A stretch of DNA of 64,000 nt from Neostapfia colusana (taxonomy: Eukaryota > Streptophyta > Magnoliopsida > Poales > Poaceae): positions 74,855,683 to 74,919,682 of the forward strand of contig JASWHV010000001.1 of the NCBI GenBank assembly GCA_030760725.1, read 5' to 3'. Positions 45,059-55,541 of this stretch are shown one piece after another. Positions within the stretch are counted from its first letter, which is position 1; the number at the start of each line of letters is the position of its first letter. The notes beneath the pieces are model-generated. The model did no database searches. It was not told the origin of the DNA and saw only the letters and a list, made by a program, of their open reading frames with translations. Both the position numbers and the translations under genes were made by a program.

Positions 45059-46039
45059 TCACCCCTCGGTGCCCATATCGCTCATCCTGATCCGACCCAC
45101 TGCTTTCTGACCTATGATGCCTCCCCGCTTCTTGTCATCTGCTGGCTTGCTGCTATCCCTGTCAGATGCATCCCTGCGGTGATGCCTACTGCGGTGGCGG
45201 CAGCGCTTCCTTTCTTCACCTCCAGACACGTCCTGGTCCTCCGATGAGTCATTGCTCCTGCGGTGGCTCCTACCCCTCTTCATGTCCTTCCTACTCTTCT
45301 CATCTGATATTTCACGTCTCTTTGATCTACTGTGCCTCTTCTTCTTGCCCCTGCCTCTTCTGTCTTCCTCCTCTTCATCCTCGCTAACACCCCTGCTGAT
45401 TTTCTTTGACTTTCTCTTGCTGCAGCTGCTCCTATGGCGGCTTGTCTTCTTTTCTTCGTCCCTGGACCTCCTCCCCCCATTCCTGGCACGCTCCCGCTCA
45501 GCAATTATCCTCTCGAGCTCCGGGTCAACGTCTGAATCAGAGGAATCGGTGTCCTCTTCCTCCCCCTCAGAATCCTCAACAGCCTTACCAGCGACCTTCT
45601 TCTTGATCTCGTCGAACTTGGCCTGCGCCACTGCTTGGGCAGCCGCATGGGCGTCTGCGTCGTCGAAGTCGAGGTCCTTGACCGAGAGGAAGTTGCGGCA
45701 CTGGAAGGTAAGATGGCCCACGCGGCCACACTTCTTGCAGGCGCCGCGAGTCTCGTCGGAGTTAGAGCCCGTGATCCGCGCGAGCGCGAGGAGGCCCTGG
45801 AAGCTGGTGTATGCGTTGCCGTCGGTGGAGGCGGGGGCCGGAGCGCTGCTGGCGTCGTTGGCGGCGGCGGCGGCGGCATTGGCGGAGACGGAGGAGGACG
45901 GGCGCTGCTGCTTGTTGTTCTCGGGGGCGTAGGGATCGTAGCCGATGGCGCTCTGCCAGATGCCGTGCGTCTGCAGCGCCGCACTGCTGTGCACGCGGTT
46001 GTTCGCTGGCATGCGGACGCGCCCCGCCGTCGCCGGCAT
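45059..46039 (-). CDS. CXIP4: CAX-interacting protein 4 (CXIP4) homologue
   Basis: An intronless 326-codon frame on the minus strand. The N-terminus MPATAGRVRMPANNRVHSSA and THGIWQSAIGYDPYAP is the conserved CXIP4 start. An Ala/Ser-rich linker (45-75) follows, then AYTSFQGLLALARITGS (77-93), and a CCHC zinc knuckle with Cys101, Cys104, His109, Cys114. The rest is an acidic Ser/Asp/Glu stretch (about 155-175), then a long Lys/Arg/Ser/Glu-rich RS-like tail, typical of nuclear RNA-associated proteins. In Arabidopsis the family was named for interaction with the CAX1 vacuolar cation exchanger; the domain make-up fits RNA binding better. The C-terminus GIIGQKAVGRIRMSDMGTEG closes cleanly. The open frames on the opposite strand are shadows of this GC-rich gene. 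Confidence 0.95.
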   Translation of the reverse strand: MPATAGRVRMPANNRVHSSAALQTHGIWQSAIGYDPYAPENNKQQRPSSSVSANAAAAAANDASSAPAPASTDGNAYTSFQGLLALARITGSNSDETRGACKKCGRVGHLTFQCRNFLSVKDLDFDDADAHAAAQAVAQAKFDEIKKKVAGKAVEDSEGEEEDTDSSDSDVDPELERIIAERERARNGGRRSRDEEKKTSRHRSSCSKRKSKKISRGVSEDEEEEDRRGRGKKKRHSRSKRREISDEKSRKDMKRGRSHRRSNDSSEDQDVSGGEERKRCRHRSRHHRRDASDRDSSKPADDKKRGGIIGQKAVGRIRMSDMGTEG

Positions 46040-46193
46040 CTTCGCTCGCCGGACGGGGGAGGGGTAGTGGTAGGGTTTGGTGGCCGAAGCGGAGGATTGG
46101 GGATTCGGCTCGCTCGATTGGGGAACGAGTCAATGGGGGAAACGAGCCGAATACACTCTCAACCAAATACCACTTACGTTGTGATTGACCCGG
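46040..46193 (-). promoter_or_regulatory. Short 5' region of CXIP4 next to a transposon
   Basis: Only about 154 bp of non-transposon sequence separates the CXIP4 ATG from the terminal inverted repeat at 46194. It must hold the 5' UTR and perhaps the core promoter. No TATA box is evident on the minus strand. Upstream regulatory DNA is therefore transposon-derived or displaced. Confidence 0.5.
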
Positions 46194-46339
46194 TAGAATT
46201 ATAGTCTAATTTACCTCATTTTAATATTTTTTTCTTTTTTTAATCTTAGAGAATCTAAATTGATTATACTACTCTATATTGATTTTTCGTGTACCCTACT
46301 CTCCCATCTCCGTGACAAGGAAAATAACACTTCATTTTT

Positions 46340-46850
46340 AGAACACCTCCACCCCGCCGCTTCATGCACCTCGACATCAAGCCGGTGAATCTACTCGCTA
46401 CCACGGCCGGGGAGGTTAAGGTCGCCAACTTCGGCATCGCCAAGGTCCTCTCTTGCGCCGGCGACCACTGCTCGTCGTACATGGGCACCGCCACATACAT
46501 GAGCCCGGAGCGCTTTGAACAAAAGCGTATGGTGGGCACTACGGCCCCTGCACGGCCGACACGTGGAGCCTCGGGGTCACAGTCCTGGAGCTACGTATGG
46601 GGCGCTACCCGCACCTCCCCGCCTGGCAGTAGCCCAACTGGGTGGCGCTCATGTGCGCCATCTTCTTCGGCGAGCCACCGCCGCTGCCTGACGGCGCGGC
46701 GTCGCCGGAGCTCCGGAGTTTCGTCGTCGCGTGCAGACTACCGGCAGAGAGCGCCCGTGGCAGAGCTTCTTGCCCACCCGTTTGTCGCCAGGAGGGACGT
46801 GGCGGCCTCGAGATCGCGCTTCGAGAGCTGGTGACCATGGCCTAGCTCGT
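46340..46850 (+). pseudogene. Captured MAP kinase kinase fragment
   Basis: The frame holds FMHLDIKPVNLL, then GEVKVANFGIAKVLS, GTATYMSPERF, then after a frameshift near 46530 ADTWSLGVTVLELRMGRYPHLP, ALMCAIFFGEPPPLPDGAASPELRSFV, and after another shift DYRQRAPVAELLAHPFVARRDVAA. This is the C-lobe of a plant group-D MAPKK. The HRD motif reads HLD and the DFG motif reads NFG, a loss of the metal-binding Asp. A TAG near 46628 adds to the damage. The N-lobe with the ATP-binding loop is absent. Its GC content contrasts with the AT-rich TIRs. Confidence 0.85.
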
Positions 46851-47199
46851 CGACGCCACATCCAAGCTGCTCTAGCGCGCCATGATCTATCTGGCCGAAA
46901 TTTTTAGCTAGGCATGTACTTCGTACATGATAATTTTTAGAGCACCCCGTAAGCACCTCAAGAGTCAAGTCTTCAAGCCAACACATGAAAGGCGGTGACT
47001 TTAGTCTGCAGCGCTGCTCACCAGCTCGAGGCGTGGCCAGGGAGTTGCAGCGGCGGGGGCGCGGCCAGGGAGGTGCAGTGGCAGTGGCGCGGCCACAAAT
47101 TTGCAGGCGGCGGGGGCACTACCTGGGATGGCTGGCGGCTATGGCGTTGGCGTGGAGAAGATGGGCGGGTAGGGTATTGGAAAATCAATTAAGGGTAGT

Positions 47200-47974
47200 T
47201 GTCGGCGTTTCGTATATCTGTTGTCGGTGTGTTCGGATATCCGACTAGTAATCGATTGTACCGCGTGTTCTATCTCGAGATGTCCTAGCTAAGAACACAG
47301 AAGGGTTATTCTGGCTCAGGAAAAATGTTCTACGTATAGCCGGGGTGTCTCGCTTGTTCTTACTCAAGAATAGGGGTGGTTCTTTTAATTACAAGTGCGA
47401 TAGCCTGCCTCCACAGATCGACGGGGCCCTCTATTTATACTCTCTCTCACTCCCTTGTCTTCCTTTATACCGTAGTGGAGAGATAAGTCGTGGGTGCAGA
47501 GATGGTCTGTCCTGTCATACACTCGACAGGGTACTCGATGGAGTCGCCGTATTCGCAACTCGCTGCTACTCCTACTTCCGTTCCGTCGTTAGGGAGTAGT
47601 CCACACCAAGGAGCACGTGTGCCCCACGGTCTACTTCCCTTTGGTTCCGTTAGAGGTAACGGACATTCAATGCCGAGGCCAGGGGGAGGCACTCAAGTGC
47701 CCTCCCACTTGGCTGAGGTGACGCCTGCTCCACATTGAAGGTCACTTGCTTCTCTCTTACCCGAGGTCGAGCTCGGGTCCTCCCTTGGAGGCTCTTACCC
47801 CCTTCTAGATCGCCTTGCGGCGGCGGCGGGGGGGGGGGGGGGCGTCCCGCCTAGGGGTCGACCCCCGGGCTCCTCACTCTGCCTCCTCCCGACTCGGGTT
47901 CGGGCCTGCTCCGTTGTCCTTCCTAGGATGTCCTCCCACGCCTTTCCCGAGGGCTGGAGTCCGGAACTTCATCA
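47200..47974 (-). repeat. Solo LTR inserted in the right TIR of the Pack-MULE-like element
   Basis: TGTCGGCG...CTTCATCA on the plus strand, flanked by a perfect 5-bp duplication gtagt (47195-47199, 47975-47979). A TATAAATAG box on the minus strand (about 47433-47441) gives the orientation. It contains a run of 15 G at about 47826-47841. No internal retroelement sequence remains. Confidence 0.9.
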
Positions 47975-48058
47975 GTAGTATAGTTATTTCAGATTCTCTA
48001 AGAATAAGAAAAAAGAAAAGAAAAATCTTAAAAGGAGGTAGATTAGACTATAATTCTA

Positions 48059-48700
48059 TTCTAACGGTGTGTCAACGATAAAAGTGTCATTTTATCGAAG
48101 CCCACGACGTAAGTGCTATTTAGTCGAAGCCGCTCCATTTGAGTTCTAAAATAGCAATTGACTCCTATGGAACTCTTCTGAAGAGGTGATAAGGTTGCGG
48201 AGTGGTTACGCGGGCTGAATGTGAACTATCTAAAAGAAAGTCGGCATTTTAATAATTATATTTGTCTTTTTAATCTTTAAATATTACTCGCGATATGCCG
48301 GTGCACTGCTACGGGTGTTGAAAACTCCACAAGAATAAAAACCATGTGAACCAATTTTTTTTAAAAAAAAGGCGTGTGAACCAAATAAACTGTAACAATT
48401 TTTATATGTCAAACAATTGAATCAAAATGTTAAAGTCGGTAACAATAGTAAGGATTAATAAGTCTTGCTGCTTGTCATAAAATTTTGTCGTATCTAACCA
48501 CAAACATTGAGAGATTGAAGTTGGGCTTTGTCCTCGACTAATCCACCTCTCCATCATCAACCCCCTTCCGTGAACACGTCTTCAGAAGCTTGAAAGTCAC
48601 CTTCTAGCTTGCCACCTTTTGAGTACCGAGGCCGACATTTTAAAACTGTCATCTGATCAGTGTACAGTTTGCAATGCTTAATAAAAAATAATGCCTTAAC
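48059..48700. other. AT-rich intergenic DNA
   Basis: No gene, repeat pair or known element recognised. A short A run lies at about 48357-48369. Confidence 0.5.
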
Positions 48701-48710
48701 AAAATTATTA

Positions 48711-49170
48711 GGGGCTATTGTGTTTATACCCTTGGTGGAAGTCCAATTGTGATTTTACCCTCCAACATTAGAGTTTGTGATTTTACCCCTGCTTTTTCGA
48801 AATGAAGCCAAAGTATACCCTATTCCGTTAAGTGTTGTTAACGGCGTTAAATTTTGATGAAAAAGACAGAAATGCCCTTATGATTTTACCCCTATTTTTA
48901 ATATGTGTTTATGATTTATCCTTATTTTAATATAGTTATAGATTATTTTTGTGTTTATTCAAAATAGTGGTAAAATCACAAGCATGGAAATAGGGTAAAA
49001 CCACAAGGGCTTTTTTGTCTTTTTTCATCATATTTAACACCGTTAACGGTACATAACTAGGGGCATATTTTGACTTAGTTTCGAGAAAACAGGGGTAAAA
49101 TCACAAACTCTAATTTTGGAGGGTAAAATCACAATTAGACTTTCATCCAAGGGTCTAAACACAATAAACC
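48711..49170. mobile_element. Fold-back MULE-type MITE with 10-bp target duplication
   Basis: The two halves are inverted repeats nearly 200 bp long (GGGGCTATTGTGTTTATACCC ... and its complement ending AAACACAATAAACC) around an AT-rich loop. Perfect direct flanks aaaattatta are at 48701-48710 and 49171-49180. The length of the duplication suggests Mutator-type transposition. No coding capacity; the transcript could form a long hairpin. Confidence 0.9.
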
Positions 49171-49180
49171 AAAATTATTA

Positions 49181-50215
49181 AGTAATAGAGAATATTTTAC
49201 AACACCACAATACATTCGAGGCATCTGATTGTTAGGGCCTATGTGGACTCTGTAGTTTCTCAAAATTAGAGTACTACAAACTATAATTCTAGAAGTCAGT
49301 GTCAAGCAACGCCATAATTTGAAAAAAAAATGTCTCGAGTGAAAATTTTAAAACTCCAAAAAGACCATAGCTTTTTCAATACTATAGCTTTTAAAATTTT
49401 AATATATATTTATTTTCATCCAAACATCTTCTAGCTTTCTAAAACCAATGTTGTGTAAAATTATAGTATTTTTTCTAAAACTTCAAATAAATGTTTTATA
49501 TTCAAATAAGGGCATAAACTTACATTCACATGTCTATACGACCATTGATGATGCTGGTCGGACTAGAGTTCTACCAAATGAAAGTTGTTTAGAAGCAAAC
49601 GGAAGGGAGGGTGAATAGGCAATCTAAAAATTTCTACAAATTCAAACTCGAGCAGAGTTAAATGAGATTGTGGAACACTCTGGTACCGAACGGTCCGGTG
49701 AGTGACCGGACACAATAATAAATCTGCACAAAATTTAACGCTACATAGATTCTAGTAAAAAAACTATTTGAATTAAAGGTTGACAAAGTGAGAATAGAAA
49801 GTAGTGTTGTGGATACTTCTAGCTATAAACAAGTTATATACTAGATTGAAGCAATATGAATAATAACAATAATACAAAATATGTGAACCTTATAAAAAGT
49901 AAAGCCCATGGAGACAATAATTTGTGACCAATTAAAGTTCATACGCATAAAAAGTCTTATGCCTCCTTTGAGAAGTCTGCAAAAGACCAGGGTCCTTTCA
50001 ACCCCTTTCCCAGCTCAGACAACCATAAAGATCAATTTTGATCTTTTTTCACTAGCAAATACCTTGCAGAAGGGTAATACAAAATTTCCATAGCATCACC
50101 GCACCAGTTTGGGAGCTCTACTGAGATGCCTATCCGTCTAAGAGCCAAACTGTAAGAACAGCAAATGCAGAACAAGCTTGGAGGAACCATAAATGCTCAA
50201 ATAAATGAGTGGAAT
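49181..50215. other. AT-rich intergenic DNA
   Basis: No convincing gene. A piece near 49690-49710 (ccgaacggtccggtgagtgaccggaca) resembles common grass repeat words. Nothing else recognised. Confidence 0.45.
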
Positions 50216-50790
50216 CACTACAGGAAAAGAGGAATAGACCGTCGGTTTCTTAACGGGCGTCGGTGCCGTCGAATGTAAGCCACCTAAGGCTGTGGGATTC
50301 AAGAGCTCAAGGCCATAGAATTATAGCCGTCGGCCAGGGAGCCCAGTCTGACGTCTATAATTAAAGTCGTCGGCCAGTCTCCAAAACCGACGACTATAAT
50401 TATAGCTGTCGGCCGTAACTCCAAGGTCGACGGCTATACTTGTGGGTCCGGCACGAAACCAAAGAGCCTCCTTTCTCCCCGCCCCGCGCCTGACCGCCAC
50501 TATCAAAATCCCACCCGCCCACCGCCGTAAGGACGCCGCACCGCCCCCCGAGGCCCCGCCGCCCCGCCGGCCAACACCCCACCGTCAGAAGCCCTGCAGC
50601 CCGACGCCCAGACGTCCGACCGCCACGGGATCGCAGCCCCTCCACCGCCCGACGCCCGGTCGCCCGCCCGCGCGCCCGACCGAGCCCCTCGCCGCCGCTG
50701 GACGCCCCTTCACCCGCCACCCGCAGACCCGGCACCATGTGCCCGCCATTCCGCCGCCGCGCGCTCGCCGCCACGCCGCCGCGTATGGAA
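50216..50790 (+). mobile_element. CACTA-type transposon terminus
   Basis: CACTACAGGAAAAGAGG at 50216 matches the plant CACTA terminal motif. Subterminal repeats of the type gccgtcggccag and their inverted form ggccgacggc/cgacggctata recur at about 50250-50440. GC-rich sequence without a recognisable transposase follows. No matching opposite end (TAGTG) was found, so the element is truncated or the right boundary is unknown. Confidence 0.65.
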
Positions 50791-50799
50791 GAGTCTTAA

Positions 50800-51880
50800 G
50801 ATGAATTATTTGTGGGAAAATGCATGGGTGAGTACATGTCGTACTCAACATTTATCGAGTCTTAACCAGCAATGCTCATTCTCAAGCTATCTCATATTTA
50901 CAATTTCTCATGATCAACACATATTCACATAACCAAATCCAATCTCACATGTATAACCAAAACCAGTCCCAATGACAATACTATAACCGTACCCAAATAA
51001 CCATCCCAAGTTTTGCCTCTAATTATAGAAGTTGGCTAGGTGCTTGTAACCGCAAGCACGGCTATCATGATAGTTTTACACTCTGCAGAGGTGGCACCAC
51101 TTTACTCATAAGTTCGTGATTTCATCACCCGTCGGCGACTAAAGAAAACCTCCATTATGCCACTACACAACCGTCGGTGTATGGTCAAGAGATCACAAAA
51201 TAACCTTTACAAAGGGGGATACTATGATGTACGGACCCACTGAGGTTTCCCGACAGACTCAAATCTCTATTCTTCCACCCACAGGCCTCCTCGTGTGTCA
51301 TGCAGTTCCCAGGGCAGTCCTCCTCGACTCTATTCCCTGCACCATCCAACGGTCTATAACAAACTAGCAACACACCTAATTAGTCAGCTAAGCCGTACCC
51401 ATATTTGGCCTTGTGGTGGCATTGTTTTCCTGGCATACTCTCGCATGAACCTGTCCTTAGATCTAAGGCAAGCAAACCACCATGTGATTCAACATAACCA
51501 TAATCCAAGCTTGCCTAGATCAACCCAGTTCAATGCTCATTAAACATCATCATTTTCTCATCATCTTTAATCTTTATGAGTGCGGTAGTAAGCAAGTTTA
51601 TTTTAGTTTCCCGCGATCCCATAAGTTATGCGGTGCAAAAGAGAAAACGACACATACCCGACTCAACAAGTTCCCGGCGACAAGGGTGGCTAACAATGCT
51701 AGTAAATTCCTACTAAAATGGGTTCCCATCAAATTGACATGAGCATGCAGTTTTCACAAGCAAAACAGTTTAAAAACATAGGATCGATATGGTCAAGTGT
51801 CACTTGCTTGCTCCCGCGGTTTGTGTTGCTCAAGCGTGTTAAAGTCTTGGTGCTGGAGGTGCTCTAGATGGCGCCTTGAG
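50800..51880 (-). repeat. Eroded Tekay-like LTR, minus orientation
   Basis: On the minus strand several blocks match the LTRs of C and D in the right order: tgagtacgacatgtactcacc-like, gatgaaatcacgaac, gtgccacctctgcagagtgtaaaactatcatgatagccgtgctt, and ggaaacctcagtgggtccg. It is diverged and partial. The boundaries are approximate. Confidence 0.7.
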
Positions 51881-51889
51881 CGTGTCCTA

Positions 51890-54800
51890 TGTAACACCCC
51901 AAAATTTTGATTCAAAACCCTAAATCATGTTAAGAGGGGGATTTAAAAATTTCTGTACGTGTTGCATGTTTTGCAAAAATTCAAATTCAAACTGGAATTT
52001 AAATTAAACTCAAATCAGAAAAGAAATAGAAAAAGAAAAAGAGAAAACAGAAAAAAAAACCGGCCAGTGGGCCGAAACCCACCAGACGGCCCAGCCAGCG
52101 CCCGCGCCAGCCCGCAGCCGCGCGCGCTGCTGCCTCACACTGACAGGCGGGGCCCACCCGATCGTCGTCTACCTCGCGCCAGCGCCGGACTCCCTCGCGC
52201 CCGAATCAAAACCGATCGGGATTTCGGCGTATCCCCGCTGAATTCTGTTCGTAGGCGACGCGGACATGATCTAAACCACCCCGCCGCCTTCCTCCGTCTA
52301 TAAAAACCCCGGCCTCGTTCTGTTTTTCCCACGCGATCGCCGATTTTTCCTCCGGTGAGAACCGAGACTTCTCCGGCGAATTCTGGCTGATCTAAGCTCG
52401 GAAATTCCGATCTAACTCGCTGGTCTTGATCCACCGCCTCCGGGGAACCTTGCAGGTGCAGAAAACTCGGTGACTTGCAGTGTAAACCCAGCGCCGACGA
52501 GCTTCGCCGTGGTTTCGCCTCGGACCTCGTCGCCGATCACTTTCCAGGACCTCCGAGCTCAAGAAAACCCCCGAGGTGAGATCCCCGACCTCCCCTCTAC
52601 CGATCTATACCATAAAATCACAGTTCTAGGAAGAATTCCCGAAGATCCGAAAGTTTCCGGCGAGATCGCCGCTTCCCGCCGCCGTGCGCCGCCGGCAGCG
52701 CCGCCCGCGCTCGATCAGAGCGACGTGGCCGCTTGTGCGCCGTTTATTTTAAATCGCACGATAGGGTTTAAATCCCCGCGTACCGGTTCGATGTTATAAT
52801 CTCGGCCGTCGGTTTAAAATCGGACGGTCCACGTCAGCCCCACGTTATAAAGACTGGAAATCTTACGTGCTACCCCCTAGGGTTCTCGGGAAATAAGAGC
52901 TAACCCCGGAAACTTCTGATCTAGCCCTGGAACTCCAGAAAATCATGTAAATTCATTTAAAAATCAGTTTTGGCCCCTGGACTTAATGAAAATTAGGAAA
53001 AACACCTCTGATAAGTGTAGCTAGACCCCTGGAAATTCTGAAAATAATATTATAGACCCTATAATGGGGTGAGTTTACCTTTTTAGCCCTGTTTAGTAAT
53101 TAAATTAGGAAATTGAATATGTGGCTAGTGTTTAAAAATTAAAAAAGTGGGACTAACATATTGTCAAAATTTAATTAAAGACTTTCTCAGTGTTTAGGAA
53201 ACTTTGGAGTGAAATAAAAACATATTTTGGGCTGAATTGAATCTGTTTAATTTATTATTCACATTTAGGGACATATTTTTAAGTAAAGAATAGTTATAGG
53301 AAATAGGGAAAATAATTGTGAAATAGATTACATCAGAGGCAAAGGTCAAAATATGTTATTAAATTATTTAGGACCAGAACCTATTCTGTTTAGATGATGT
53401 GTCTTACTATTTTCATAATAAAGTACACATTTATGCATAGGAAAATAAATTTGAAAATATAGCAACTAGTAAATGATAAATAGAGTTTCTAAAATCCAAA
53501 GAATTCAGTTTAGGGTTGGTAGAAATTCTGAAGACACATATGGAGAAGAAAAATACCCTTCATGCACACTTGGTAGCTAAAAGGTGTATCAATTGAATAT
53601 AAGGAATTTATTTAAATTGGAAACTCATATATTATATACAAACATAAATATGAATACAAAAGTAGAAATCATATGCACATGTTTAAAAGTGCATGGAAGC
53701 CAAAATCAACACACATAGAGTAACCACAACAGATAGAAATGAGAATGACTTTCATAAATATGAATGTGTGATTTGTATGAAATGGAAGAGTGAACCATAT
53801 CTTATGGATTGTTGTTTTTCTTTTGCTATGTGTGATGGTATGATGTAGAACCTGCTCAAGAGCAAGTTATTCCTTTCCAAGATCAGGACTACCTATTTCA
53901 AGAGCAGCAGGAAGGAGGCAAGTATCCTTGACCACTTTGATCCTATGCTAGGATGTGTAGATAGAAATTATTTGCATTGTCAAATGAAATATGAAACCCA
54001 TGTTAGGAAGTTTTCCTAGAATTGCATTATCTTGTTTCCTTGTAGCTTGGGTTGGGATTTATTTTATCATGTCATTTATTATTATGCATATGCTTAGCCA
54101 TGCTTAGAATGGAATATTTGGGATATGAGATCATCAGTTTATTTTACCATACTCTTGAATGAGATATTGTGAGTTATGTAGAAGTAGGGATCAAGGCAAG
54201 TTGGATGTTTTGGTTGTGTGCTGGGTGCACGAGACTCAGGTTTGTGTTTAGTACTTGCCTGGATCCTAAGGACCGGTTCATGGAGCATGTAACCTGGCTT
54301 TACCGTGCCAACCACATGCTGAGATGGGGCAGCTTGGCCAATTAATTAGGTGTATCCCCGGCGTAGTATGGGTGTGTTGGATGGTGCGGGGAATAGGTGT
54401 CAGCTGGACTACCATATGAACCGCAAGGCTCAAGAGGGGGCCACTGCAGCGGGGTTGGAGCCTCTTGTATGCTGTTAGGGGTGAAACCTCAGTGGGCCCA
54501 CGCTCGTCGGGAATCCCTTTGTAAAGGCTTCGTAGTGATCTCCTGGCTACACACCTGGGAAGTGTGAATGTGGTTCGTAACCACTAGCATAATGGAGGTT
54601 CTTTTAGTCCACCCGGCAACGGGGGATGAAATCACTACATGTGGGTACAGTGGTGCAAACTCTGCAGAGTCAAAACTGTCATGACAGCCGTGCTCACGGT
54701 CAAGAGCGGCTTGGACTTATTCATGATTAGAGGATTGATGGTTTTGGAAGTTGTGGATGTTAAGCGGGGAGCTTAACATTGGAAATGATGTTATGGTTAT

Positions 54801-55322
54801 TGGTTATGATGATGGGTTGGGAGATTGGGACCATTTCACCTGTGTAGTAATGTAGGTGCTTAATAAGCTAAGATGATAGGTATTAATTGCGTAGTGCTTT
54901 AACCATGAGTTCAACCTCTCCTTGTTCTAGCCATGCATGATATAATTTTCCCACATTTGCTGAGTACCATTGGTACTCAACCTTGCATATTTTGTTGGTT
55001 TATATTGCTGCTCAGGTCAAGATAATGAGGTGGTGTATAATGACCAAAACTTTGGACCCGAAGAAGGTTTCTATGTTCATGGAGACCCCCGGGCAACGCC
55101 TGTGATGGAGCCCTCAAGAATAATATTCCGCTGCTAGTTTATTTACTTGTGATGAACGTATTATTGTCCATTGAGACATTTGCGTTGTAAGACTTATTTA
55201 TATTCGACACCTGGCTTGTAATAAATGATGCTTCACTATTTGTCATCACATGTATGAGAAAATGATCCTGGCATACATGTGATATTCACTTGGTTGTTTC
55301 TTCGGAAAAACCGGGTGTGACA
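51890..55322 (+). repeat. 5' LTR of element D
   Basis: TGTAACACCCC...GGGTGTGACA, 3433 bp. It aligns with 61140-64000 and with both LTRs of C. TATA box TATAAAAA at 52299. Confidence 0.94.
52299..52306 (+). promoter_or_regulatory. TATA box in the 5' LTR of D
   Basis: TATAAAAA in the same C-rich context as in C, about 410 bp from the LTR start. Confidence 0.75.
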
Positions 55323-55326
55323 GAGG

Positions 55327-55339
55327 TGGTATCAGAGCC
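55327..55339 (+). other. Primer-binding site of element D
   Basis: TGGTATCAGAGCC, four bases after the LTR. Same as in C. Confidence 0.9.
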
Positions 55340-55541
55340 AAGGTTGCCCGTAGGAACGTGGACCTAGGTAGAAATGGACGTATTTAAGGGCCCTATTTTC
55401 TTAAAACTATTTTTCAAAGGTGTGGATTGAAAAGTGTTATTTAAATGAGTCATTTTCTTCATCTTACCCCAACTTTCATTCAAAATAGGATTTTTGGTTT
55501 AAGAGTTTATCTAACCTAAGTTTAAATTCTCTTTGTTTTAG

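Larger units (their letters stand above)
46194..48058. mobile_element. Long-TIR, Pack-MULE-like element carrying a kinase fragment
   Basis: A left terminal repeat 46194-46314 is the reverse complement of the right one, 47151-47199 plus 47980-48058, once the solo LTR inserted in the right arm is removed. The outermost shared word is tagaattatagtctaat. TIRs of about 120 bp, a GC-rich host-gene fragment inside, and a position just upstream of a gene's start are features of Pack-MULEs. No convincing 9-bp target duplication was found (ttgacccgg against ttctaacgg), so the superfamily call is an inference. Confidence 0.75.

Noticed and set aside
45252..45932. 226-codon frame opposite to CXIP4
   Set aside because: Antisense shadow of a GC-rich gene. 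Its Leu/Ser-rich translation is the mirror of the RS-like tail.
46185..48067. 9-bp target duplication for the Pack-MULE-like element
   Set aside because: ttgacccgg and ttctaacgg share only five of nine positions, so no duplication is claimed.
50442..50804. Pro/Arg-rich open frames on both strands after the CACTA end
   Set aside because: GC-rich low-complexity sequence with equal openness on both strands. No transposase or other domain.
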